Origin: Gymnopilus junonius
Lineage: Eukaryota; Basidiomycota; Agaricomycetes; Agaricales; Galerinaceae
Direction: 5' to 3'
NCBI GenBank assembly: GCA_015501075.1
Contig: JADNYJ010000005.1
Location: 620,001-684,000, forward strand
DNA length: 64,000 bases
Shown here: positions 50,996 to 61,390 of the stretch, in pieces
Numbering within the stretch: the stretch's first letter is position 1
How the letters are laid out: the number at the start of each line of letters is the position of its first letter
Notes under the pieces: model-generated
What the model saw: only the letters and a program-made list of their open reading frames with translations
The model's database searches: none
Told to the model about the DNA's origin: nothing
Made by a program: the position numbers and the translations under genes

Positions 50996-51802
50996 TCATG
51001 AACTAGCGATCTTCCACAAGAGTTGGGTGTATTCATGATCACTTTTACCGGATGTAAAGTCAACGGTGTGGACATCGCCAGATTGAGCGCCTGGAATAAA
51101 CAAGGTAAGTAATGTTCAAACGTGATAAATCGAAACCAAAACGCACGAATAAGCATTTTATTGGCTTTGCCATCTTTCCCTATTATTGGCTCGAAGCCAA
51201 TACCTTTGTATATGGCTAGCCGTAGCCTGTTGCAATATTTAAGAAAATAAAATACGAGAACAGGAATACAACGTACGTGCTACCATCTAGCTCTTTTTCG
51301 TGCTCCAAAGCAGGATCATACACCTCCAGCCTACGCGCCTCGTCCTTCAGCGCCGACAGCTCAGCCTCCTTGCTTGCTAACATAGCTTCGGCGTCGCTGA
51401 TAGCCTTGGCAAGCGACATCTTACTACTATCGAGTTCATTGAGATTAGCTTCGTGCGCTTGTTCTGAAGGAACGGAGCCAGGTCTTGTTGACGAGACTTT
51501 GGCAACTTCTAAAAACCGTGTCAAAGCTACGGCAGGGTTTAGCAAACGCACGCCACCAAAAAAATGGCGAATGAGATCCCGACCTTTTAAATTTGCATGC
51601 GCTTCTTCCAGATCTTTCTTCCTCTTGGCTTCGGATGCGCTAATATGCTCCTCAGCAGCGACTATCGTCAAATAATCTTCTTCGGGATCCATTAGCTGCA
51701 ACATATTCCGCATAAGTTCCCTGTGCGAAATGGAAGATATTAGTGGACAATTTCAAAAAGTATAGAGACAGGAATTTACGCGGCATCTTTGACGTTGATC
51801 AT
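50996..51802 (-). CDS. SPC24: Kinetochore protein Spc24
   Basis: Multi-exon, start ATG 51802 (MINVKDAA), stop 50996-50998. About 190 residues: an N-terminal helical part (ELMRNMLQLMDPEEDYLTIV, EHISASEAKRKKDLEEAHAN), a long coiled coil (NLNELDSSKMSLAKAISDAE, AMLASKEAELSALKDEARRL) and the small globular Spc24 C-domain LRLAIYKGIGFEPI then KANKMLIRAQSGDVHTVDF and YTQLLWKIAS. Spc24 pairs with Spc25 in the Ndc80 complex that links kinetochores to microtubules. An intron after LK (GTCGGG..CCGTAG) joins to ALTRFLEVAKVS; reading through it gives an unlikely insertion. The third exon ends before a donor near 51283. No frame breaks. The upstream region carries an ACGCGT box. Confidence 0.86.
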
Positions 51803-51910
51803 TCCGAAAACGAAGAAGGTATGTATTCAGCAAGAGAAAAGCAAGTTCGAATTGAAATCCAAGGGACGCGTTCAACACGATCATGTGACATGACGCGACG
51901 CGACTAATTT
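51803..51910 (-). promoter_or_regulatory. Spc24 promoter with MCB-like elements
   Basis: An exact ACGCGT lies at 51866-51871, about 64 bases upstream of the Spc24 start, followed by overlapping ACGCG words (TGACGCGACGCGAC, about 51891-51904). These match the MluI cell-cycle box core bound by MBF in other fungi. Function here is inferred. Confidence 0.5.
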
Positions 51911-52959
51911 AGAAGGAATTTTGAAAGGCTACCTATGTAAAAACAACCATACCAGGGTACGGTAATTAGTTTACATACCAAGTCATTCCAGAACTCGAGA
52001 GTATAATTGCGGTTGATGAGTGATATATTTGATTAATAAATACAGGCAAAAATCTGATATCAGTGGAGAAAACCAACTAGATAATGCCGTGTCATTGGGT
52101 TGGAGATGGGTGTAACGAAAAGTCCATATGCCGCAAATACTCGAGAGGTGACAAATGGGGAATACTAAATGAAGAAAATGTGAATGTGACGGGGAAGAGG
52201 AAAAACAGTCAGGTGCTGATCCAAAAGAACCACGAGGTAAAGAAGATCGGACAGCACAAATAAATATAAGGAACCGAAGCCTGGAGAAAAAACGAACACA
52301 AGGTCGAATAGCAGTCTATGTCCTGTTGATATATGAGGGAGACAGTAAGAGACAAAATGGTTTATAAATGACAATTGGAGAGATAGAGAGATGTATGCCT
52401 TGAGATTAAATACTGTTTTGATGAGTTCGAATGGCAGCCCGACTGACGAGGACAAACGAGCCGAAACAGCTGCGCAGTACGAGCTTAAGGGGTAAATGGG
52501 TTGATGATATATGGATGGTTGATTGGCTATAAAATGAATGGTGAAGATCGACGTTGATTAATTGCGAAAAGATTTGACATGCATAAGGTGGTGGTGAACT
52601 CGAAGAGTCAAATAGCGACGAGCAAGGCTGGACAGTTAGGTAGACCGAAAACATGGGCCACGACGACAGCAATGACAACGGAAAGACGCCCAGTAAGATG
52701 ACATGAGAGTAACCAAAGATGGGAATGAGTGTGGCGGATGCAGAAGGAGCGTGAATACCAGCTGAGGGCATGTGCAGTCCATGATGATGGTCGTAGGCAT
52801 ATAATCGCGGTCATGCAAAGGAATTAAACAAGTCATTTCGAAGGTCTTGAGTGCTGCGTGACCAAAGGGAACAAGGGCATAACTGTCCATGACTTCCAAG
52901 CCGTCCAGGCATAGAATATAAAACAACCAACAAAATGTCATGTAAGGGGCGAAACGGCA
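51911..52959. other. Intergenic, no gene seen
   Basis: About 1 kb between the Spc24 promoter and the Cdc25 stop codon, likely holding a long Cdc25 3' UTR. Open frames on the minus strand (52165-52814) lack conserved features, splice partners and consistent frame. Confidence 0.55.
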
Positions 52960-55322
52960 TTAATACTGCAATCGTCCAGGACCATAAGTCTCCGAACGGA
53001 CGATATTTCTGCCCGCAGGCATCTTGAGGCCCTTTGCGCCCTTGAAAGTAGCAGACTTGACAGGTGGTGGGCATGGACTATCACCAATATCAGTATCCGT
53101 ATCGTCAGCATCGGCAGTGACGTTCCCGTCTTCCGGCAGAGTCATCAAGCCACTGCCACTGCCCCCGCGGCGGCTGCGCGCAGCGGTGGCCGCAGCGAAC
53201 AAACTCTGAGGAGCAGGAGCGCTGGGCGCGGTGTTGCGCTTTGGTTGTTGTGGCTGGCCTTGGCCGAATGGGAGACCCTTGCCGTCTCCATACGCGTAAG
53301 ACTTGTGTCGTCCAAATTTCGCTTTGCGGAATTGGTCGAGGTCTTCCCGACGTGAAGTGGCATGGTTGGGGTCGTCCATCGTCACGTATCCTTGGGGTTC
53401 ACAACGGTGAAAGGAGACTTTGAAGTAGCCGCAGTACCCGCCTTCGAGAATGTACACCTCGGGATAGTGGATCTTGGGATAGACGTAGTTGTTCATCGCG
53501 CGGTCTTTAGCACGGAGGTGCTTTGCACTAAAAGAAAACCAACTACGTCAGACCAGAACAAAAAAACATGGAGTCAAAAAGACCCACAAGGTAGGAGCAC
53601 GCTTCGCGCTGAACTCGCAGTGGAAAACAAGAATAGTCTTCCTGTTGTTATCGCCGCTCACGGACGGCCTAGGTTTAGTCAAGCTAGAACCGAGGAGGAG
53701 TTCCTCCACGGCAGAGGTTGTGTTCATATTAACAGCACCCGGAATATGTCCTCCGTTGTATTCATAATCGAACCGACAGTCTATAATCTGGAAGTTAGTA
53801 ATCTGGTCATCAAATTTCCCATCCAAAAGTTCGTCCAGCTGTTAAAAATAGAAGACAGAGAAGGAAATCAATAACAAGAAGTGAAAAACAACAGCGAAAG
53901 GAAATCCGAACCGTTTGTGGATTGATCCTCATCAATCCGTCCTCCGTCACACGATGACAAGGAAGGATTTTTCCATGGGCCTCGTTATCCCCAAAGCCAG
54001 GCAAGCCCGCCCCCATAAATTTGGCCGAAGGGCTCTCATTCTGCACCATGGCAGTGGCCCCAGTAAGCGGCCTGAAATCTTCAGTGCCATCGCATCTCCT
54101 AATCGTCTTCACCTGCTGCCGTTTCGAATACGCCTGGGCAGGAGACGACATGTCTTGGCCGTCAAAGGATGAATCCCCCTCTTCCTCTTGCTCAGCATAG
54201 TTCGAAGGAGGGAGAAATGCAGAGAAAGCTCGACGGACGGGTGCAGACCCTCGAGGGCTGCCGTCGTCAGAGTTCTCTATGTCGCCATGGGCAGGCGACA
54301 ATATCGGGAAGGCGGACTGAACGTGGCTTTCATAAGGCTGCACCATCGCTGATAGCACGGGCCTGCGAGGACGCTTGAGGATACCCGCAGAAGGTGCACC
54401 GAGGCCCGCGAGGCCTGGTTTACCATTGGCCATTCGCTCTAGTTTGGCCTCGGATGGAGAAGAAGGCAACATGGGAGAAGAGGATGAAGGTTCATGTTTG
54501 GTGCAGCCTCTGGAGAAAGTGACCGGCGTTTTCTGTGTCCGGGTCTGAGAGGGGACGACGATTCAAGTGATCGACAGGGAGACATTGTGTCATAGAAAAG
54601 TTGGTTGAAACCCGGGGCATTGGCTTGATGCTCAGGAGATGATGGGCCTGGAGGACTGGCAATGTAAGATGTATCAACATCCATTGCATCGTCCATAGGA
54701 GACGATGGTTCTCGAACAGGCTGAATTGAAATAAATCCCAGATAAATATCATTATTTCGTCAACGGGCAGTAAGCATACCTCGGGTGCTGGTGGCTTCGA
54801 TGCAGCTAGCCATTCCAGAGGCAGAGCCGACCTTTGAATCCTCTTTGAACCCGACTGGGTCGCGCCTGTGGCCTTCAAGCCTCCAACCATACGAGGCATT
54901 GAATCGGGACTGCTGTTGCTGATGTCATTGCCAAACAAGCGGGCACCGCTGGTGAAGGCCCGCGCCCTCTGATGCTTGGGAACAGGAGCGGGAGAGATAT
55001 CCATTGGCTCGTAGTCAGACGAGCCTGCAAGAGGAACAGTGTCCCGAGGAGGAGAGTTCAGAGAGACGTTGGAAGCGAAAGAAACTTCGAGGTCCGAAGA
55101 GGAGAGGAACTCGTCAACGTCACTGTTGGTTTGTAGGAACCTCTGGCTCTTCTTACGAGAAGGAGCTGCAGGAGGGCTGAGGTACTTCTTGGATGCCGGG
55201 GCGAAGAAAGCCATTTCACTGTCGTCGGAATAGTCGAAGAGATGGAGTTGCTTCTGCCTACGACCTACTGAAGCGACGAGAAGATCGAGGAAGGGGTTCG
55301 ATCCGGCGGTGGCAGCAGACAT
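52960..55322 (-). CDS. CDC25: M-phase inducer phosphatase Cdc25
   Basis: Start ATG 55322 (MSAATAGSNPFLDLLVASVG), stop 52960-52962. The long N-terminal half is Ser/Pro-rich and probably regulatory (many SP sites; SSPLRPGHRKRRSLSPE). The C-terminal half is the rhodanese-like Cdc25 domain: ILPCHRVTEDGLMRINPQT, FQIIDCRFDYEYNGGHIPGA, the active site LVFHCEFSAKRAPT (HC-x5-R), then YPKIHYPEVYILEGGYCGYF and CEPQGYVTMDDPNH. It activates cyclin-dependent kinase by removing inhibitory phosphate from Thr14/Tyr15 at mitotic entry. Introns lie on both sides of the active-site exon and junctions keep frame there. In the N-terminal exon the frame changes near 54490, from EAAPNMN to SSSSPMLPSSPSEAKLERMA, equal to one missing base. 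An intron explanation was not found. Confidence 0.93.
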
Positions 55323-56217
55323 AGTGAGTGCACGTTGTTGGTACAGATGTTTGACGTTGTACAGTGGTATTCGTGAGCGATGTAATCGTGAGATGAAGTA
55401 CAAAGAGGAGCGGAAGATAAGAGAGAGACTGTTAGAACACAATGGAGTGGAAGGAGTACAGCTAAGTTACAAACCACGTTAGATGGAGGTTCAAGTTGAA
55501 GATTCGCGATTATCTGTATGTTGGTTTTAAGCTGTGAAACAATATAGATGGTCAGTAATTACTTGATCGGGGAATGCGGCGGAAGGATGAACATATAATG
55601 AACCATGGCCCAGTTCCATTGTCCACCCAGTTTGGATGGAAGCATATGACGAAATGGTAGGAACGATCGCGAAGATTTCTCCCCGGAGAAGATATTTAAA
55701 GCAAATGGAAGGAGCAACTGACCTTGAATGGTAACGAAAGTGTTTGTCGGAGGAGGCCGCGCCTGTTACAGAGCAGAAGGAGGATGTTGAGCAGGAGATG
55801 ACGGTAAGAAACGAACAAGATGAGTTCTCACGAAAAGTGGTACTCCAGAATCAGGGTGAGAGGAAAGTGGATGTCTGTGGGTCCAAACCTTCCGAGGATC
55901 TCTGGAGATGGCCCACAACTGACACAAAATGGAATGGCTGGCCTGGGGTCTCGCTGGGAAGGATTGCCTCTTAATTGTCGCGCCTTGCAGTTTTATTTCC
56001 GCCTTTTTTGGCCAATGTTCATTTTGCACGTGACCGCGTCTGAATCTATCCCGAGGTTGTGCCTTGCAGCATTGCCTTGTTCTTCAATTTCGTCACTCGT
56101 TTATTGTCTATCGCCTCGTGTTCGCTTCCCGCTATTACCTCCAAAGCACACTATTTCGTTTGTCTTTATCTTCAAGCTCTCTTGTTGATGTACATACTCG
56201 CCGCTGGGTTCTCCCAG
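55323..56217. other. Intergenic, no gene seen
   Basis: It contains the Cdc25 promoter and the 3' flank of the GDSL esterase gene. Short open frames (for example 55744-55974 plus) have no conserved features. Confidence 0.55.
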
Positions 56218-57171
56218 TCAATGTCTTTCCATCTGCCAGCGAGAATTTTCAAATGGGAGCCACCTGCATCAAAATTAATCAACTTACGGCGGAAAAACAT
56301 ATCCGATGTTGTCGTAATGGACTTCCGGGTAATCCTTGCCAATCGTCTTGATGAGCTCATCGTACAGAATCTATGATGCACTTATAAACTGGTCTTTTCA
56401 CAACAAGCATAGGCATAGACCTGACTCACCGCATACCCTGCCTCGTTCAAATGTAACCCATCTCCCAAAACCTTAGCCAAGCCGTTTTCCTCCTTGCCCG
56501 CCGCATCCCATAGCGCAGTCCAGATATCGACAAATCCAACCCCTTCATCACGCGCAAGGATCCTCACAGCCTCCGCATAATTGCGTGTTACATCGAAAAG
56601 GCGGTCCAACTCCATCGGCGGCTCGCGTGACTCTAGATCCGCCTTCCGCACGATGGTGTTAACAGGCGGCGGGCTGATGAGAATGATGCGTGTCTCAGGG
56701 GAAAAGCGCGGAGACTCTGGGGATTTAATCATGTCTATCATTTGCTTGAGGTTGGAAACGAACTTGGCCAATGGGATATGCTGTGGCGAGGGCTTGATGC
56801 ACGAGTCGTTCGCGCCGAACCAGATCACCAGAACACGTATTTTGGGCGCATGCTTCTCGTCGGTCTTCGCGATGCACTGTTGAAAAACGTTATCTCGTCA
56901 TTAGCCCAGATCATGTATGCAATCAATGTACGCACTTGCTCAAAGACTGGCAATCCCCACTCGGTATTATATCCAGAATATCCATGATTTAGGACGTCCA
57001 ACTTGCGGGCATAAACATCTACGCGTTTTCTCTGAATACATTATTTTCTCATGTAATTAAGTTGAACATACGCGAAAGACGTTGTCCGAACCCGTTCAAT
57101 CCTGGCTCCCATGCTCCTTGAGTGATAGAGTCTCCAAACAGCATGAAAATGTCGTGCAAATTTGCCGCCAT
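56218..57171 (-). CDS. IAH1: GDSL/SGNH esterase, isoamyl acetate-hydrolysing type
   Basis: Start ATG 57171 (MAANLHDIFMLFGDSITQG). SGNH blocks: FGDSITQG (block I, nucleophile Ser), VLNHGYSGYNTEWGLP (block II Gly), VIWFGANDSC (block III Asn) and KVLGDGLHLNEAGYA (block V Asp and His). No signal peptide. Yeast Iah1 hydrolyses isoamyl and related acetate esters; this protein has the same architecture, but its substrate here is inferred. About 265-280 residues. The last exon begins ILYDELIKTIGKDYPEV. Its end is ambiguous: the frame stops at 56284-56286 after VFPP, unless a 24-base GTAAGT..GATGCAG segment is removed, which extends the protein by WLPFENSRWQMERH to a stop at 56218-56220. Divergent from SEN34. 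Confidence 0.9.
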
Positions 57172-57290
57172 GGATGTCGATCATGAAGACCACCGTGATC
57201 TTATCAGCTCACAACGGTAATTCACCGGATATAACCGCCCGCCATCCCTTTACGGTATTTACTTGCACTTGCCTGTCTTGTTCATCGACG
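57172..57290. promoter_or_regulatory. Bidirectional promoter region
   Basis: 119 bases between the divergent starts of the IAH1-like gene and SEN34. No named motif recognised. Confidence 0.5.
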
Positions 57291-58526
57291 ATGTCCGATT
57301 CTGAGACGCGCCCGATTCCTATCCGGGTCGCCAACAAGACGGCGTATGTCTGGGACGTAGATGGTCCGTTTATTTCTTCTTTCTTTGAACAAGAACTTTT
57401 TTCTTGTTTCTAGAAACATTACACTCAGCTTTCTAAATGTTGAGCTCTCTAGACATTGCCACCATCCGATCCAAGCATCGGATATGCGGCGTCCTGACTG
57501 GTACTCTACCTCACTTGTCCCAGCAGAATGTCTTTCTTGGAGTTCCTCTGGTCCTCATGCCAGAAGAAGCTGTTTTCCTCGTCGAAAGTGGTTCGTACTT
57601 TACCTGACTCAGAGTGCATGATCCAACCTTTCTTTTCCCTCATTCCATGATTAGGCGCGGCTGTGCTTATAGACGACCCAAAGGCATACCTTCAACCTGC
57701 CATACCCCAGCTACAGAAATGGTCTGCGGAACAACAAGAGTCCATAAGAACGCAGCTCGCGTACTCTGAAACTAAACAAGCAAAAGATAATGCTAGTCCG
57801 TCACGAGCCTTGTCGGAAGACGCGCTGCGGAAGAGGAAGGAAAGGGAGGAACGCAAAAAGACGCAGGCGGCGCTTGCTGCTAAAGCCACTGCTGAGGAAG
57901 GAGGACTGGACGTTTTCGCGCAAGAAGGCAGTTCAACTCCAACTGCACCAAGCGAACTCAACTCAACGCTTTCACTAACGCCAACATCAGACCTCCCCCC
58001 ATCTACCCCAAGCAACGCAACCAACCCATCAAAATCCTCATCCTCCTCCTTACCCCCGTACACAATCGTCATCCCCGCCTCCGCCTCCTCACATGAGTGG
58101 TACACCCCTTCTTCATGTACATACACCACCGTAGAGTCCGCCAGGGAAGCAGGAGTATGGGATTACCCTTCCACCCTCGCAGAGCGAGCTAGATGTGGTG
58201 TATTTAAGGATTTGTGGAAGCAGGGGTATTTCATGGGCGGAGGAATCAAGTTTGGTGGGGAGTACCTTGTGTATCCAGGTGAACTTGGGAAAAGAAATTG
58301 TTCTTTTTGACTGATAAATTTACTCGTGCTAGGTGACCCGCTGCGATATCATTCCCACTTTGCCGCAACAGTCATTGAGTCTCCAATGGCTTCCCTGAGG
58401 CCTATGGAAATTGTTGCTCATGGGCGACTCGGGACGGCTACAAAAAAAGCGCACTTATTATGCGGCTGGGACGACGAAAAACAGGAAGTATCGTATCTCT
58501 CTATCGAATGGGCAGGCTTCGGTTAG
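57291..58526 (+). CDS. SEN34: tRNA-splicing endonuclease subunit Sen34
   Basis: Exons begin at 57291 (MSDSETRPIPIRVANKTAYV). The N-terminal part reads WDVDDIATIRSKHRICGVL then FLGVPLVLMPEEAVFLVES; a charged coiled segment (LRKRKEREERKKTQAALAAK) and a Ser/Pro-rich linker follow. The C-terminal nuclease domain has FKDLWKQGYFMGGGIKFG, GEYLVYPGDPLRYHSHFAAT (catalytic Tyr and His region) and GTATKKAHLLCGW (catalytic Lys). Sen34 is the subunit that cuts the 3' splice site of intron-containing pre-tRNAs in the Sen2-34-54-15 complex. Introns follow WDVDD, the FLVES segment and VYPG, with normal ends. It ends SIEWAGFG. No frame breaks. Confidence 0.93.
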
Positions 58527-58585
58527 TCGCGAATTGGGTTGGACAAAGACATAGTATAGCATGTAAGCACAAAATACGACCTGGT

Positions 58586-58601
58586 TACAAGTAATTGGTA
58601 T
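58586..58601. repeat. 16-bp direct repeat, left of HET gene
   Basis: TACAAGTAATTGGTAT, identical to 61305-61320. The sequence before each copy is also partly alike (TAG-T-TAGCATGTA at about 58555 and 61260). Confidence 0.6.
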
Positions 58602-58716
58602 TTATTGGTATTTGATACAGACACATAACCTCTCTTAAGAATCGATGAACGTTCATTCCGGTTGACCTTTCACGTCTTAACCCATTTTTGGGTCCATGAT
58701 TGCCTTCCACTCCTTT

Positions 58717-61045
58717 TCAGATAATCTCAATTCTCTGTACCCCCGACTTCCTCGTCCATACATCTTTATTGTGTACCCAATCCTCAATATGCTGCGACCA
58801 TCTTCCAATCCTTTCGAATTTTCTATTAGCTGTCGGCTTCAATATCAGGCCTTGGTGCGTGACATGAGGATGCTTGTCATAATCAAAAACTTCACTGAAT
58901 GAGCCGATGAAGATGCAGTAGACGATTCCACCTGCAGATGCCTCGGCTGTAGGGGTATCATAATTGAGGTGCAGGGAGTTAAATATGCCATATTTCACTG
59001 TGGTGACATTGGACAAAGAGGAAAGCGAGGTTCGTGCAGATTCTCTCAGTAACACACCACACAGAGCGCCTTCGATGACGATAGATCCTGACTTGGCTAT
59101 GCCATATTTGTTCTGCCCGTCGATATTGACAAAAGCACCAATGATACGTGTTCGAGGATCTTGCTTATAGGTCTTTACCCCAGCCCATTTTGCAAGTTTC
59201 GGCTTCGTCTCATATTCCCATTCCAGTCCAGAGACGGAGTCACCGCCTCCCCACACTAGGGATGCCCAGGACCAAGATGGTGCAGAGCCTTTCCTTTCCC
59301 TTGTAGGTCCGGCTGTTTGTGTTGAGCCTCCAGATTCCCAAAGGAGATTACGGGCTAGATCGCCTTCCCATAACCCGGCAAGGTATCGTTCATTGTTAGG
59401 CAGGTACTTTGCAAACCTGGATGCCAATCCCGACAAAGCTGGAAGACGATCAGATTCGTACGTCAAATCAAGCAGAGTCATATCCTCCACGATCGTCCTC
59501 CACAACCCATGTATTTCTTTGTTGTTCATTCCGCCGAGCGTCAGGATCCTGTCCTTGCTCGCGCTCCAGCCGTCTCCATCGCGTGTGGTGCCGTCTAGGG
59601 CTTTGCATTCGCATCGTTGCCTAACGTCGCACACCCAGACCATCTCACTGGCGTGCAGATGGACCGTCCTTGCGGAGAGGAAACGCTCCTGATACACCCA
59701 TGCACGGAGCAGCAAAGGTGCCGTGTCATTATGGCCACGGATCCATCGTGGTGTTTGAAGAGCCTCGTGAGACGATTCCATAGCAAGTCGGATACGGATA
59801 TCTTGCTGTGTCCCTGGAACTTTGAACGACTTGACTCCGCATTTTCTCGTCCTGGAAATACGCTCGCTGTCTCTGCCGCGGCTTACGGCCCTTGAAAATC
59901 CATCAGCCCACTTGAGTGAATTCCTCACGGTCCATCGCTCTCCCAAACATCCTTCATGGCCACCCCCGGCCCTCGTCGTTGCGATATTGAGATAGCAGCC
60001 TGCATAAATATCCGCCATGACGGCACTCTGTTGTTCCCAGTCGGCCTTATCCTGCTGGATAATACATAACGAATCGATCCAGATATACCGCAACCCCAAA
60101 CCCCTCGTTATAGCTACGGCGTCTTGGAATGTCTTGGGCATTTGCTCTAACGAAATACCTCGTATGCGTTCCTCGATAGTGGCTCGTGTCGTCGTTAATA
60201 ATTGCTCCTTGCCCCAGCAGTGGCTCAGTGCTACGTAGTGTCCGCGCTGCCCTTGGGTTGTCTCGATGAGTCGGACCTGCCCACCAGACAGATCCAGGAC
60301 ACGTCGTGGCAGTATTTCTCCCTGCTCTGCGGTGCGGTTCGCTTGGCATAGTCTGTGATTGTTTTCGCAGTCCTTTATCCACGATTGGATAATTTCCGCG
60401 CAATCTACTGCGTTAGGCTTTGTAGAAACTTCTCCAGCTGGCCCGATTGCTTTCCAGGGTGCGGGTGTACCTTTGATTACCTCTGTTAGGACAAAGTTTA
60501 CTTCGAGAAAAGTTCCCCCACTCACTGCCTAGTGGAGTGTATATTTCGACCGCGAATTCCTCTTGGAATTCATCATCCTTGCTACCCCTCTTCTGAGCAC
60601 TGCATCTCATCTCGACCTTCAGGCTCTGTGATCCCTCGCCATCTTTCTTTGCGTCTTTTTTCTTTTTCTTGGTCACATCATCCTGGACATCATCGTCATT
60701 CCGATCCAAGATCGCTATCGAATAGCTTATCTCTGTCCCGGGCGGAGCATGAATTACATTTCCAGAATGGAGTAGGGTATCAAATGCAGACTTGAGGAAG
60801 CGGCAGGACGCGCAAGACGCATCCTTGGCTAAATCGGTGGACGTTATCCAGTGCCGCGCGACCTGGCCATATGAGCAAAGGTCGGGGTCTTTATGTGGTT
60901 GCGGGATGTAGCGTAGATCGAGGTCGAAGCACGTTTGGCAGGTAGCTAAGCGCCTTTGGTCTTTGAAGCGAGGTTCTGCTTCGGGGGTGCTTTCGATGGG
61001 AGGACCGACATACACAGGGGGTTTCCAAGGTCCGCGCCTAGGCAT
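58717..61045 (-). CDS. HET-domain (heterokaryon incompatibility-like) protein
   Basis: Two exons, 61045-60526 and 60482-58717, with a 43-base GTGAGT..AACAG intron joining YTPLG to KVIKGTPAPWKAI. About 761 residues. The N-terminal part has a Cys-rich motif (CQTCFDLDLRYIP, DASCASCRFLKSAFD) and an acidic/Lys-rich loop. The HET domain runs from about residue 260: YVALSHCWGKEQLLTTT, MPKTFQDAVAITRGLGLRYI, WIDSLCIIQQDKADWEQQSA and MADIYAGCYLNIATTRA, then LLLRAWVYQERFLSARTVHL and the C-terminal SWSWASLVWGG block. HET domains in filamentous fungi act in allorecognition and programmed cell death, but most agaric copies have no tested role. No NACHT, ankyrin or other partner domain is present. Direct repeats flank the gene. 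Confidence 0.93.
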
Positions 61046-61390
61046 GGCGGTGGGCTATAAGTATACGATTCTCGATTGCAGATAGCAAGATGACGAGCGT
61101 CAAGAGGATGCCATTTTACGGCTTGGACACGGCCACAAAGCATGCTGTCTTATTTTTGGACTGCCGCAATCCACCAGATTTGAGCGCCAGAAAATATATC
61201 TTCTTGAGGTTGACAGAATAGACTCCGGAATCTTGCTCTAGCCATGCAAGGGGGATATAGTTTAGCATGTACATAAGCCCAGACTACATCTTTGTATAAT
61301 ATCATACAAGTAATTGGTATCTAATATAATTCAAAGCACAAGGACAACACATATCCAAGGCAATCCATCCTCTGTTGCAAGCAGCTTAAT
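61046..61390. other. Intergenic, no gene seen
   Basis: It lies between the HET gene start and the EI24-domain gene stop (both minus). Contains the right copy of the 16-bp repeat (61305-61320). Confidence 0.5.
61305..61320. repeat. 16-bp direct repeat, right of HET gene
   Basis: Identical to 58586-58601; see that entry. Confidence 0.6.

Noticed and set aside
60413..60540. A frame break in the HET gene where two long open frames overlap
   Set aside because: A 43-base intron (60483-60525) with GTGAGT and AACAG joins the frames cleanly.
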